From positions 142,150-206,149 of the forward strand of contig NZ_WJNG01000002.1 of assembly GCF_009649745.1 (NCBI RefSeq): a DNA stretch of 64,000 nucleotides, in the 5' to 3' direction. Of this stretch, positions 33,035 through 41,543 are shown in pieces; within the stretch, counting starts at the first letter, position 1; every line of letters starts with the position of its first letter. Made by a program: the position numbers and the translations under genes. The notes beneath the pieces were generated by a model. It had not been told where the DNA came from, did no database searches, and saw nothing but the letters and a program-made list of their open reading frames with translations. Origin of the DNA: Aquibacillus halophilus. Lineage in GTDB: Bacteria; Bacillota; Bacilli; Bacillales; Amphibacillaceae.

Positions 33035-33883
33035 TTACACTTTTAAACGAATACGATTTCCAGAGGGATCTGTAGTCAACGTGTTACCATTTTCTTCAGT
33101 TATCGGAGCACCTATGTCCTTTAACTGTGCAACTATTAATTTTTTCTTTTCCTCATTTGGAAGCATTAAATCAAATGATTTAAGTCCAACACTATTAGAT
33201 GGAGGTGTAGGTGCTCCTACCCCATTCCAAGTGTTTAAACCAATGTGATGATGGTATTTGCCATCTGAAATAAAAAGTGCTTGAGCTCCATACCGTTTTA
33301 CTACATCGAATCCTAGCCCTTTAGTGTAAAACTCTTCAGTATTTTCTAACTCGGATACATGTAAATGAATATGTCCCATAACAGTGCCAGCTGGTAGACC
33401 TTTCCATGGTTGATGATTCCAAGTAGATAGGAGATCAGGAAAATTTAAGGGATCAACGGACATATCAACTTCACTGTTATTCCAATACCACTCGGAAGGG
33501 TCTCGGTCAGTATAGACTTCAATGCCGTTACCATCTGGGTCTGATAAATATAAAGCCTCACTGACAAGATGGTCTGAGGAACCTAACTGAACCCCATTTT
33601 CTATAAAATGTTGGACGATTTGAGCTAAATCAGATCTTTCAGGTAAAAGTAGGGCAAAGTGATATAAACCTGTTGTTCTTCCTTGCTTTGGAATAATGCT
33701 ATTGGGCTGCTCAATTGATAACAAAACTGTCTTTCCATCCGCAGTTAGATTAGCTTTTCGCTCAGTTTGCTCTAAAACTTTAAATCCGATTATTTCTTGG
33801 TAGAATGCTATTGAACGTTCTAAGTTTTGTACCTTTAAGTTTACTACGCCTACGAATGTAATAGGTTCACGATGAAAATTCAT
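33035..33883 (-). CDS. catE: Catechol-2,3-dioxygenase-like VOC protein (CatE type)
   Basis: A 282-residue protein with two vicinal-oxygen-chelate domains. Domain 1 (~1-125) starts FVGVVNLKVQNLERSIAFYQ and contains GLYHFALLLP and DPDGNGIEVYTDRDP. Domain 2 (~150-282) has GHIHLHVSELENTEEFYTKGLGF, GKYHHHIGLNTWNG and the final DPSGNRIRL. Metal ligands His/His/Glu are present. B. subtilis CatE has this layout and opens catechol rings. The ATG at 33883 has AGGAGGT 6 nt upstream and is preferred to 33913. Confidence 0.85.
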   Translation of the reverse strand: MNFHREPITFVGVVNLKVQNLERSIAFYQEIIGFKVLEQTERKANLTADGKTVLLSIEQPNSIIPKQGRTTGLYHFALLLPERSDLAQIVQHFIENGVQLGSSDHLVSEALYLSDPDGNGIEVYTDRDPSEWYWNNSEVDMSVDPLNFPDLLSTWNHQPWKGLPAGTVMGHIHLHVSELENTEEFYTKGLGFDVVKRYGAQALFISDGKYHHHIGLNTWNGVGAPTPPSNSVGLKSFDLMLPNEEKKKLIVAQLKDIGAPITEENGNTLTTDPSGNRIRLKV

Positions 33884-34141
33884 TTTGGCTACCTCCTGAT
33901 TTATACTTAACACTAATTATTTTTAGTAGGTTACTTTATGTAAGTTAGTATAAAATAATAAGTAATGTTAGTCAAGCTGGGGCATGGGGTTTTTGGTCTC
34001 ATATTTTATTAACGTTTGCAAACTAATAAACTCCACAAGAAAAAAGACAGAAAATTAAGAAAGTAGAAAATGTAGGAAAGGATTTAATCGTTTATTGTCG
34101 AATTAGTGAAAGAAACTTCTTTAAATTGGAAGGGGATGTTA

Positions 34142-34503
34142 TTGAAAAAGAAAAAAATTTGTAATGATCTTGGCAGTGATTGGAGTAATACTTTCTTTTT
34201 CACCAGCAGTAACTGCTCATGAAGGTCATATTGGAATTCATTTAGTTGAAGGAGCCGAAAAAAATTAGCTAGTTGCCGATCTAGTACTGATGAATTTAAG
34301 GAAATGAGAGAGGAATTGGAATCTCTTGGTTATCATTGGAATGGAGTTAATGGTGTTGAGGTGGAGTATAATGACTTTGTTGGTGAAACCCCATATTTGA
34401 GGCAATTCCATTATTAACTTCCGATCACTCTGAAGAACGCTTCATGATCTATATAGTTGGTTTTGGTTTTGTAACAAATGAGCCAATTTCACGTTTTCAT
34501 TAA
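34142..34503 (+). pseudogene. Decayed small exported protein gene
   Basis: After the ribosome-binding-like GGAAGGGG, a TTG at 34142 starts KKKK, then a shift in the A-run leads into MILAVIGVILSFSPAVTA, a clear signal peptide, followed by HEGHIGIHLVEGAEKN and a stop. Downstream frames continue with STDEFKEMREELESLGYHWNG and, after another shift, IPLLTSDHSEERFMIYIVG...ISRFH ending at 34503. At least two or three frameshifts/stops make this a dead gene of unknown family. The rest of the 885-bp gap (33884-34799) holds only the repeat and hairpin listed separately. Confidence 0.6.
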
Positions 34504-34555
34504 TTGTCTCTTAATTAAGTAACCTTGAAACGTCACACTTTGAAAATGATTAACC

Positions 34556-34580
34556 GGCATCCGATAATGGATGTCTTTTT
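34556..34580 (+). terminator. Intrinsic terminator behind the decayed gene
   Basis: GGCATCC (34556-34562) pairs with GGATGTC (34569-34575), with one G-U pair, and is followed by TTTTT. Confidence 0.65.
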
Positions 34581-34706
34581 ATTGCGGACAGTTCAGTCGG
34601 ATAGCGGTTAACTCAAATACTAAGTGGTGGAATCACAAGAAAACAAATATTTATTTTTGTGCGGAGTAAATATAGGATTTAATACTCATCTCACCGAAAA
34701 AAAAAA

Positions 34707-34723
34707 CAAAAGAACCGTCCCCC
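34707..34723. repeat. CAAAAGAACCGTCCCCC repeat arm
   Basis: Single arm of the ACGGTTCTTTTG family, about 25 bp upstream of the ECF promoter. Confidence 0.7.
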
Positions 34724-34747
34724 TGATTCTAAAAAAACTATTGTACG

Positions 34748-34775
34748 TGTAACTTTTGTTGAAGTCATCTGTCTA
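34748..34775 (+). promoter_or_regulatory. Putative ECF-sigma autoregulatory promoter
   Basis: TGTAAC (34748-34753), a 16-bp spacer and TGTCTA (34770-34775) resemble ECF promoters (TGwAAC / CGTCTA). It ends 24 bp before the sigma-factor start, as expected for self-activation. Confidence 0.5.
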
Positions 34776-34799
34776 TATGGATAGAGAGGGGAAAATGAC

Positions 34800-35300
34800 A
34801 TGTCGGATCCAAGGATAGAGATATATGAAAAATATAAAAATGCGATTTATTTATATCTATATCGATCTACTCTAAATCAGCATATTGCCGAAGATCTAAC
34901 TCAGGATACCTTTCTCCGGGCTTTCCAATCTTTATCCAGCTTCCGAGGCGAGTCATCACTGAAAACTTGGCTATTTAAAATTGCGAGAAATACATATATA
35001 AATTTTAATCGAAAAAAACAAAAACAATTAGAAATACATACAGATGCTGTCGATCAGGAATTTGTTGTTCAACAGGATCCCTTTAAACGTTTTGATGACA
35101 AAATTTTAATCCAACAGGTACTAGTAAAACTTCCGGAAAATTATCGAACTTATATTATTTTACGTGATGGAAATGGGCTAACCTATGAAGAAATTGCAGT
35201 AATTACAAATCAATCAATCGGCCAGGTAAAGGTGGGGTTATATCGGGCAAGGAAGAAATTCAGAAATCATTATAAGCAGGAAGTGGGGGAGGAAAGATGA
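34800..35300 (+). CDS. ECF RNA polymerase sigma factor
   Basis: A 166-residue sigma-70-like ECF factor. Region 2 is YLYLYRSTLNQHIAEDLTQD followed by TFLRAFQSL and SLKTWLFKIARNTYINF; region 4 is LPENYRTYIILRDGNGLTYEEIA and a helix-turn-helix VKVGLYRARKKF. There are no extra domains. It overlaps the anti-sigma start by 4 nt (ATGA), the usual translational coupling. Signal unknown. Confidence 0.93.
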   Translation: MSDPRIEIYEKYKNAIYLYLYRSTLNQHIAEDLTQDTFLRAFQSLSSFRGESSLKTWLFKIARNTYINFNRKKQKQLEIHTDAVDQEFVVQQDPFKRFDDKILIQQVLVKLPENYRTYIILRDGNGLTYEEIAVITNQSIGQVKVGLYRARKKFRNHYKQEVGEER

Positions 35301-36772
35301 AATTAGATCATGCGGTGGTAAAGGATTTATATCCAGTATATATAGAAAATGAATTAAGTCCTGAAGTGAAACAGGCAGTTGAGGAGCATTTACAAATTTG
35401 TGAAGGATGCAGAAATAGTTATGAAACGGGTGAAGGTTTCTTTGACCAACTAAAAGAAATCGTAGAACCTGAAGCACCTATTTCAATGGATGAAAAATTA
35501 TTGTTGAAGGTAAAATTAAATCGGTTAAAATGGGTAGCTTTTTTACTAATTGGCATTATTCTTTCTATGGTGATAACGGATTATAAAAATGACCGAGAAA
35601 AACTATTCTTGGCATTAACTGATTACTATAGCACGCAAAGACACTTGCCAGACCTATTCGAGGTTGTAAAAAATGAGGAATATAGTGACTTAGATGATGT
35701 TCATGCAGTTGTTCATCAGTTTTTTGAAAATAAGATTGCCCTTGAAGAGCATTTTAATTTTATTGAAAAACGTTCTCTGAATAATACAACGTACTATTTA
35801 AGCATGAACACCTCTAGATTTACCAACATGCTAGAGGTTATGAAATACCGTTATGATCATGGATTGTGGTCTGAAACAGATGAAGCGGCATACCAACAAG
35901 TCCAACAATATTTTAATCATTTAAACCAAGTAATGACAGAGGAGTATAAAGAAATGCACCATGGGTATAGCTCTTACTTTGAGACACTAAATGTTAAGGA
36001 AATGGATGAATTTTACGAGAGCATAAATGAATTAAGTGATAGCTACACCCGTTTTCATAAGCTATCAGAACAATTACACCCTTTAGAAAAAATGGAACTA
36101 AATCAAAAAGTAGCTAATATTATAGAAACTGATATGAAGGCCATCACATTAGAAAAAGAAAGTCCCTTAAACGAAGATCCTTACACGTATAATTATAGAT
36201 CGAAAGGGGATTATTCAGGTTTAATTGATGGGATAACTGGTCAAATTCTTGAACTTCATGGCAATCATGAGCTTACATCTGGTCCAATAATGAGTGAAGA
36301 AGAAGCAGAGGAGACAGCTAAGGATCATCTTGAAAAAATTTATGGAGATGAAGTGCAATTTGATTTAGTATCGCTAGGATTTAATTATAACTATAGTGCC
36401 AATGACTCGCGTTTTAAGGTGTACAGCTATAGACTAGTTCCTTATGCAGGAGAATATAGGCTCTATTCACCATTTGAACGTGGAACAATCCTACACTTAG
36501 ATGCGCGTACTGGTGATTTAAATATGTTCCATCATAATCCGCATGTACCGAACTTTGATGAGTTGAACCAAACTGAACTCGATATAGAGGTATCAAAAAA
36601 AACACTGCAGGAAAAGGGATTGAACGTATCAGAAACGGTGATCATTTATTCAGCCCTATCTGGTGAATTTGAACTTGTCCATATGGATTCAACCCTAGAA
36701 GACTTTGAGGAAGGTAAATATTATTCAGCAGAGACCGGAAACGAGGAGTGGATTTATTTTAATGATAGGTAG
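35297..36772 (+). CDS. Membrane anti-sigma factor with zinc finger and PepSY-like C-terminus
   Basis: A 491-residue membrane protein. The N-terminal anti-sigma zinc finger has HLQICEGC (His31, Cys35, Cys38; HxxxCxxC) in the cytoplasm. A membrane helix (~78-95, LKWVAFLLIGIILSMVIT) leads to a large outside part: a helical region (~100-300) and a C-terminal PepSY/YcdB-like section (EEEAEETAKDHLEKIYG, GTILHLDARTGDL). It likely holds the sigma factor inactive until an envelope signal. Much larger than ordinary ~200-residue anti-sigmas. Confidence 0.85.
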   Translation: MKLDHAVVKDLYPVYIENELSPEVKQAVEEHLQICEGCRNSYETGEGFFDQLKEIVEPEAPISMDEKLLLKVKLNRLKWVAFLLIGIILSMVITDYKNDREKLFLALTDYYSTQRHLPDLFEVVKNEEYSDLDDVHAVVHQFFENKIALEEHFNFIEKRSLNNTTYYLSMNTSRFTNMLEVMKYRYDHGLWSETDEAAYQQVQQYFNHLNQVMTEEYKEMHHGYSSYFETLNVKEMDEFYESINELSDSYTRFHKLSEQLHPLEKMELNQKVANIIETDMKAITLEKESPLNEDPYTYNYRSKGDYSGLIDGITGQILELHGNHELTSGPIMSEEEAEETAKDHLEKIYGDEVQFDLVSLGFNYNYSANDSRFKVYSYRLVPYAGEYRLYSPFERGTILHLDARTGDLNMFHHNPHVPNFDELNQTELDIEVSKKTLQEKGLNVSETVIIYSALSGEFELVHMDSTLEDFEEGKYYSAETGNEEWIYFNDR

Positions 36773-36981
36773 AAATTAGAGGAGTGAAATTTGGTAAAGC
36801 ACTGGACTTAGCCACTTTAAACACCAAAAAAATAACTAAATGTGGTCTAACGATCCATATCGTAGATAAACAAGTAAAATTTTTCGCGAAATTTACACAT
36901 ATATTCCAATAATCAACTCGATTGTAGTAAAAAAGGTAGATTTGAAAGTTCCTAAGCAAATAGTAAACTAATAGATAAGAG

Positions 36982-37016
36982 AGAGCTACGACGGGTGACT
37001 CCCCTGTAGCTCTTTT
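36982..37016 (+). terminator. Intrinsic terminator of the sigma operon
   Basis: AGAGCTAC (36982-36989) pairs with GTAGCTCT (37006-37013), with further GGG/CCC pairing inside, followed by a T-run. Confidence 0.8.
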
Positions 37017-37235
37017 TGATCGTACTTTTCTGTCAAAAAAATATTGAATTAGGATAATCGACAATCGAAGCGGCCTTTAATGATTTAGGGTGATTTAGTT
37101 AAACTCTTTCATAGTTAATGAAGGATAAAATAGATTATTAAAGAATAGTAGTGATATATGATTTTATATTTATAGTCAAAAATTGATTGGATTTGAGGTA
37201 TAATATGGCGAAAGGAATCATTTTAAGTATATTGC

Positions 37236-37249
37236 TGGAAGTGCTTCCA
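37236..37249. promoter_or_regulatory. 14-bp palindrome upstream of the sensor operon
   Basis: TGGAAGTGCTTCCA is perfectly symmetric and lies 32 bp after a TATAAT box, a typical repressor position. The binding protein is unknown. Confidence 0.4.
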
Positions 37250-37325
37250 AGCCAAAATCCTGTCCGGCGAATACTATAGCGATTCCATAACTATTCTATA
37301 TTAACCAACTGCTTATGAATGGAAA

Positions 37326-37362
37326 CATAAGAACCGTCCCTATGGGTCACCAAACCGTCCCC
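37326..37362. repeat. Two tandem arms of the ACGG family
   Basis: CATAAGAACCGTCCC (37326-37340) and CAAACCGTCCCC (37351-37362) lie in tandem about 30 bp before the sensor gene. Confidence 0.6.
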
Positions 37363-37390
37363 ATGAAGCGCTTGAAAGGAGCAACATGTT

Positions 37391-38368
37391 ATGAGGAAGA
37401 TCGCCACTTTTGTAATCGCTATCATTTGTGTTGTGCTATTTTATTTTACATTCGATTCGGCGTTTGATGTGTATCGTGCTAATTGGCAATTGCCGAAAGA
37501 ATCAGACCAAGAATCTTTAGATAATCGTCTGGTGTTAATTACTCAAGAACTGGACACTCCTTTTTGGGACAAGGTTAGTGCCGGGGCGAGGAAGCAAGCT
37601 GAAAAAGAAGGGGCAACAATTGAAATATGGGGCAGCTACGGGAACAATCAGGAAAACTTTTTAGAGCAAATTGAACTAGCTATCTATTCAAAAATGGACG
37701 GCATTATTGTGCAAGGGTTGGACACAGATGAATTCAAGGAATTAACGAAAGTGAAGGCGGCTTCTTACGGAATCCCTATTATCACCGTCGCAAATGATGT
37801 TCCCTCAGCAGAAAGCCTTCGTAAAACCTATGTTGGTTCTAACCAATATTTAGCAGGGGAATTAATCGCGGAGCAACTTATAGCGGATATGGGAGCATCA
37901 GGGGAAGTTATTCTTATGCTGGACAGCAAACAAGAATTTTATCAGAAGCAACGATTGAAGGGTATTCAAGATTATCTAAAGGATTATCCGAACATCGAGA
38001 TGATAGAAGCAACAACGGAAGATGCTGGAGAGCATGGGATCGCTCTGACAAAAGACTTACTGAATCGCTATCCTAATGTTGATGCTTTTATTGCAGTTAA
38101 CTCAAATTTTACAGAAGATATTATTGAGGAAATAGAGAGGCGCTCAAAAGTAATACCATATCATATTTATTCCTTTGATGACAATCGTGCATCACTTTCT
38201 CTACTAAAACAAGGGAAGCTTGATGGGATGATTGAACAATCTCCTCAAAAAATGGGGGAGCGGAGCGTAAAGCTAATGATGGAATGGTTGAATAATGATA
38301 CGGTTCCATTAAATCTGGATGGGTATCTTACTGATATTCGGATGGTGAAAGCGACGGACCTACAATGA
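37391..38368 (+). CDS. Membrane-anchored sugar-binding sensor protein (XylFII-like)
   Basis: A 325-residue protein with one N-terminal membrane helix (~4-20) and no lipobox, then an RbsB/XylF-type binding fold: LVLITQELDTPFWDKVSAGA, QIELAIYSKMDGIIVQGL, YVGSNQYLAGELIAEQL and YSFDDNRASLSLL. The gene overlaps the histidine-kinase gene by 4 nt. This matches the three-component sugar sensors (for example XylFII-LytS-AraC type) in Firmicutes, where a binding protein passes sugar occupancy to the kinase. The sugar is unknown. Confidence 0.85.
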   Translation: MRKIATFVIAIICVVLFYFTFDSAFDVYRANWQLPKESDQESLDNRLVLITQELDTPFWDKVSAGARKQAEKEGATIEIWGSYGNNQENFLEQIELAIYSKMDGIIVQGLDTDEFKELTKVKAASYGIPIITVANDVPSAESLRKTYVGSNQYLAGELIAEQLIADMGASGEVILMLDSKQEFYQKQRLKGIQDYLKDYPNIEMIEATTEDAGEHGIALTKDLLNRYPNVDAFIAVNSNFTEDIIEEIERRSKVIPYHIYSFDDNRASLSLLKQGKLDGMIEQSPQKMGERSVKLMMEWLNNDTVPLNLDGYLTDIRMVKATDLQ

Positions 38369-39831
38369 ATATACAAAAGAAAATCTGGTTACTTGCTGTA
38401 GTTGTATTACTGATTATGGCTACGATATGGATGTCGCTCACCTTTTACAATCAAAAAATGCAAGACCAATATAATAACATTCTCGAACGCTATTTAGTAA
38501 TGAACGAATTAACGAGTACAAGTCAGCAAATGGTAACAGCATTAAACAATTATTTGCTTATCCCTGTTGCCGAAAATCTAGAAACAATTGACAATAGTAA
38601 AATGCAAATTCAAGAGATGAAAGAAGAGGTTGCTGATTTTAAAAATACAGAGAATGAGTTAGCATTAACTAGCTATATTAACTTAATCGATAGTCTTATA
38701 GAAACAACAGATCGTTCCCTTGTGTTTCATTCAGAAGCTGGAACTGAGAATGCAAGGAGGGCACTTAATGAAGCGACGTATATTTCTAATTATATTTCTG
38801 AAATGACACTTACTTTAATTGATACAGAACTAAAGACATATGATCGATTTTATCGGGGGATTATTAACCAATCGGAAGAGCTGAATCAGCTTGGAATTTG
38901 GGTATTGTTGTTAATCACATTTCTCTTATTGCTTTATACCTACTGGTTTTCCTTAAGAATTACGAAGCCAGTCGAACAACTGACACGAGCAGCAAGTGAA
39001 TTGTCTAAGGGAAGGTTTGATTTAAAAATTGAGGTTGATTCGAAAGACGAAATAGCCTTTTTGGGAAAGATGTTTGAACATATGAGAAATAATATTAATA
39101 ACTTGATTTCAGAAATTCAACAGAAGGCACAGCTTGAAAACGAGCTTCAGCAAAGTAAGCTTCTTTTAAAAGAGAGCCAGCTTCGCAGTTTGCAGAGTCA
39201 AATCAATCCGCATTTCTTGTTTAATACACTTAATACTGTTTCGAAAAAGGCATATCTGGAAGGTTCTGAGGAAACAAGTGATTTACTTGTCAGTGTTGCT
39301 GGTTTATTGAGATACAACTTAAAGCATTTAGACAAGTCTATGACACTTTATGATGAAGTCAACGTTTTAAAACAGTATATTAATATTCAGAAAGCTAGAT
39401 TTACAGATCGGTTAACCTTTCATACAGAGATTGACCAAACTTGCCTCCATATTGAAATACCTGGCCTAACTCTACAGCCGATTGTAGAAAATGCGATGAT
39501 ACATGCGATTGAACCAAATGAAGATGGTGGTGTTATCTGGTTTCGTGTAAAAGATGAAGGAGACCGGGTCACAGTTGAGGTAGAAGATGATGGTCCTGGA
39601 ATGCCTAAAGACAAAATTCAGCAAATCATCGATGAGGAACAACAACATGACACAATGGCTGGTCACGCATCTGGAATTGGGTTAAGTAACGTGGTGAAAC
39701 GCCTTCGTCTTTTCAATGGTTGTGAAGATGTAATTAAGATTGAAGGTAACAAGGGAAATGGGACAAAAGTAATCCTACATATTTTTAAGGAGAGGGGAGT
39801 CGATAGAGATGATAAAGTTACTACTGGTTGA
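38365..39831 (+). CDS. YesM/LytS-type sensor histidine kinase
   Basis: A 488-residue membrane kinase. Membrane helices at ~8-27 and ~172-192 enclose an outside helical sensor domain; a HAMP linker follows (KPVEQLTRAASELSKGRFDL). The His_kinase domain has the phospho-His in QINPHFLFNTLNTVSKK, and the HATPase has LQPIVENAMIHAI, EDDGPGMP and GIGLSNVVKRLRLF. It overlaps the response regulator by 23 nt. Its sensor partner is probably the anchored binding protein encoded just upstream. Confidence 0.92.
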   Translation: MNIQKKIWLLAVVVLLIMATIWMSLTFYNQKMQDQYNNILERYLVMNELTSTSQQMVTALNNYLLIPVAENLETIDNSKMQIQEMKEEVADFKNTENELALTSYINLIDSLIETTDRSLVFHSEAGTENARRALNEATYISNYISEMTLTLIDTELKTYDRFYRGIINQSEELNQLGIWVLLLITFLLLLYTYWFSLRITKPVEQLTRAASELSKGRFDLKIEVDSKDEIAFLGKMFEHMRNNINNLISEIQQKAQLENELQQSKLLLKESQLRSLQSQINPHFLFNTLNTVSKKAYLEGSEETSDLLVSVAGLLRYNLKHLDKSMTLYDEVNVLKQYINIQKARFTDRLTFHTEIDQTCLHIEIPGLTLQPIVENAMIHAIEPNEDGGVIWFRVKDEGDRVTVEVEDDGPGMPKDKIQQIIDEEQQHDTMAGHASGIGLSNVVKRLRLFNGCEDVIKIEGNKGNGTKVILHIFKERGVDRDDKVTTG

Positions 39832-41341
39832 TGATGAGCAAATCGAACGAGATGCACTACAAGTAATTTTGGAGAAAAATTTCGCTAATCTCGAAATCAG
39901 GCAAGCGAAGAATGGTAGAGTTGCCATTGAGGTAGCGGCAGAGTTTCAACCGGATTTAGTGTTAATGGATATCCAAATGCCAGGCATTGGTGGTTTTGAA
40001 GCAGTAGAAAAAATCAAACTCGACTATCCTCATACTAAATTCATTATGGTTACGGCTTATGCAACGTTTGACTATGCGCGATTAGCAATGAAGCAAGGTG
40101 TTGTTGATTATATGGTGAAACCGAGTAAGGTTGCAGACATCGTAGATATAATTGGTAGGGTCTTCAACCAGATTGAAGCAGAAAGGAAGACGCAGGAGAA
40201 AGATAAATACCAACAGGACACATTGCAAAAAGCGTTGTCTGTCTTTGAAACAGACGTCGTTACACAGCTGTTGTTCGATCATGTCCATGAAGTGCATTTA
40301 AATGAGTTGGTTGAGATGTTAGACATGGAGATAACGGAAGAAAAATTCGTTATGAGTCTTTTGCTTCCAATCGGTTCGGAAGTCTATTATCCTGCAATCA
40401 GAGAAAAGGTTAGGAAAGCAGGAAGTGGGTGGATTGGCGCTTTATACGGTCGCCAGCTACCAATCATTGTTTTCAGAAACAAAGACTTATCGTTCCGCTC
40501 ACAGGCTATCTTTTTAGCGAGAGAGATCTTGACACTGGCAAAATCGAATGATGATGCCGGATGGTTTATTGGGATTGGTAACGTTTATAGTTCATTAGAT
40601 CAAATTCGTCAGTCCTATCAAGAATCGTTACTAGCAACTCGGGATACGATGCTACCGGTTAAATATCGTTTTTATTCTGATTTGCCTACACTTGTTCCCG
40701 GTATTGATAACCAAACATCAAAGCAATATGAACAACAATTTTTTGAACATATACGTAGTGGACAATGGGGAGAAATTAATGCAACTGTGACTGACTTAAT
40801 TAATCGTTATGAAAAGGAAGGAACCAATTTACTGCAAACACAGCAACATTTGATGGAGCTCCTTTGGCTTGTATCCCAAGTACTTAATGAAATGGGAGTA
40901 GAAATAGAATCACCAATCTATCCTTTTCAATCTACTGATTATCGACAACTACGATCTGAAACAAATCATTTACTAGAAAGGTTACAGCAGTCGTATGAGG
41001 AGCGTCATGCTAATCTCGAAACAGACACAATTGAACAAATCAAACAATATATCATAGAAAACGCTCATCAGGATATATCACTAGATGAAATTGGTAGGGT
41101 CGTAGGCCTTAGTCCAATTTATATTAGCAAAATTTTTAAAGAGCAGCTCGGAGTAAATTACATCAACTTTTTGACGGAGTGTCGGATTGAAAAAGCAAAG
41201 AAGCTGATGCGAGATCCAGAGAAAAGCTTAAAGGAAATCACTTTTGAGGTTGGTTACCATGATCCAAACTATTTCAGTAAGGTGTTCAAAAAAATGTGTC
41301 ATGCCTCACCAACAGAGTATCGAAGGAACATCCATGCATAG
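39809..41341 (+). CDS. AraC-type response regulator (YesN-like)
   Basis: A 510-residue regulator. The receiver domain (1-120) has LLVDDEQIERDAL and phospho-acceptor Asp54 in VLMDIQMPG, with the conserved K in MVKPSK. A middle region (~130-395) of the YesN kind has no defined catalytic motif. The C-terminal AraC double helix-turn-helix (~405-510) has DISLDEIGRVVGLSPIYISK and FEVGYHDPNYFSKVFKK. It probably activates the sugar transport genes downstream. Confidence 0.93.
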   Translation: MIKLLLVDDEQIERDALQVILEKNFANLEIRQAKNGRVAIEVAAEFQPDLVLMDIQMPGIGGFEAVEKIKLDYPHTKFIMVTAYATFDYARLAMKQGVVDYMVKPSKVADIVDIIGRVFNQIEAERKTQEKDKYQQDTLQKALSVFETDVVTQLLFDHVHEVHLNELVEMLDMEITEEKFVMSLLLPIGSEVYYPAIREKVRKAGSGWIGALYGRQLPIIVFRNKDLSFRSQAIFLAREILTLAKSNDDAGWFIGIGNVYSSLDQIRQSYQESLLATRDTMLPVKYRFYSDLPTLVPGIDNQTSKQYEQQFFEHIRSGQWGEINATVTDLINRYEKEGTNLLQTQQHLMELLWLVSQVLNEMGVEIESPIYPFQSTDYRQLRSETNHLLERLQQSYEERHANLETDTIEQIKQYIIENAHQDISLDEIGRVVGLSPIYISKIFKEQLGVNYINFLTECRIEKAKKLMRDPEKSLKEITFEVGYHDPNYFSKVFKKMCHASPTEYRRNIHA

Positions 41342-41543
41342 ATAGAATGCCGAAGCCTTGTTATTAGTTAGGAGTATAAAATGTGCTATGAGGTCTAGCT
41401 CCAGAGAAAGTAATTCTCCGTTGAATTTACTTCGAAGCTTGCCAAGTATTACATTAAAAAAAGCTGCTTAGAATTGTCATCGCGCAGAAACAAATGGTTT
41501 TCTTGTTTCGATTGGCTTTTCTTATAGGAAGGAAGCGAGACAA

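Larger units (their letters stand above)
36773..37390. other. Intergenic region with terminator and regulatory sequences
   Basis: About 600 bp. No supported gene was found. It holds the terminator at 36982-37016, a -10-like TATAAT at 37199-37204 without a good -35, the palindrome at 37236-37249 and two repeat arms at 37326-37362. Confidence 0.5.

Noticed and set aside
36784..36915. 43-codon plus-strand frame after the anti-sigma gene
   Set aside because: The only purine-rich stretch (AGAGGA) touches the GTG start, and no family is recognisable; most likely chance.
36759..37064. 101-codon minus-strand frame behind the anti-sigma gene
   Set aside because: It runs through the terminator hairpin at 36982-37016 and overlaps the anti-sigma 3' end; no start signal.
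37362..37376. cre-like ATGAAGCGCTTGAAA before the sensor gene
   Set aside because: The half-sites are one base too short for the cre consensus; it may be chance.
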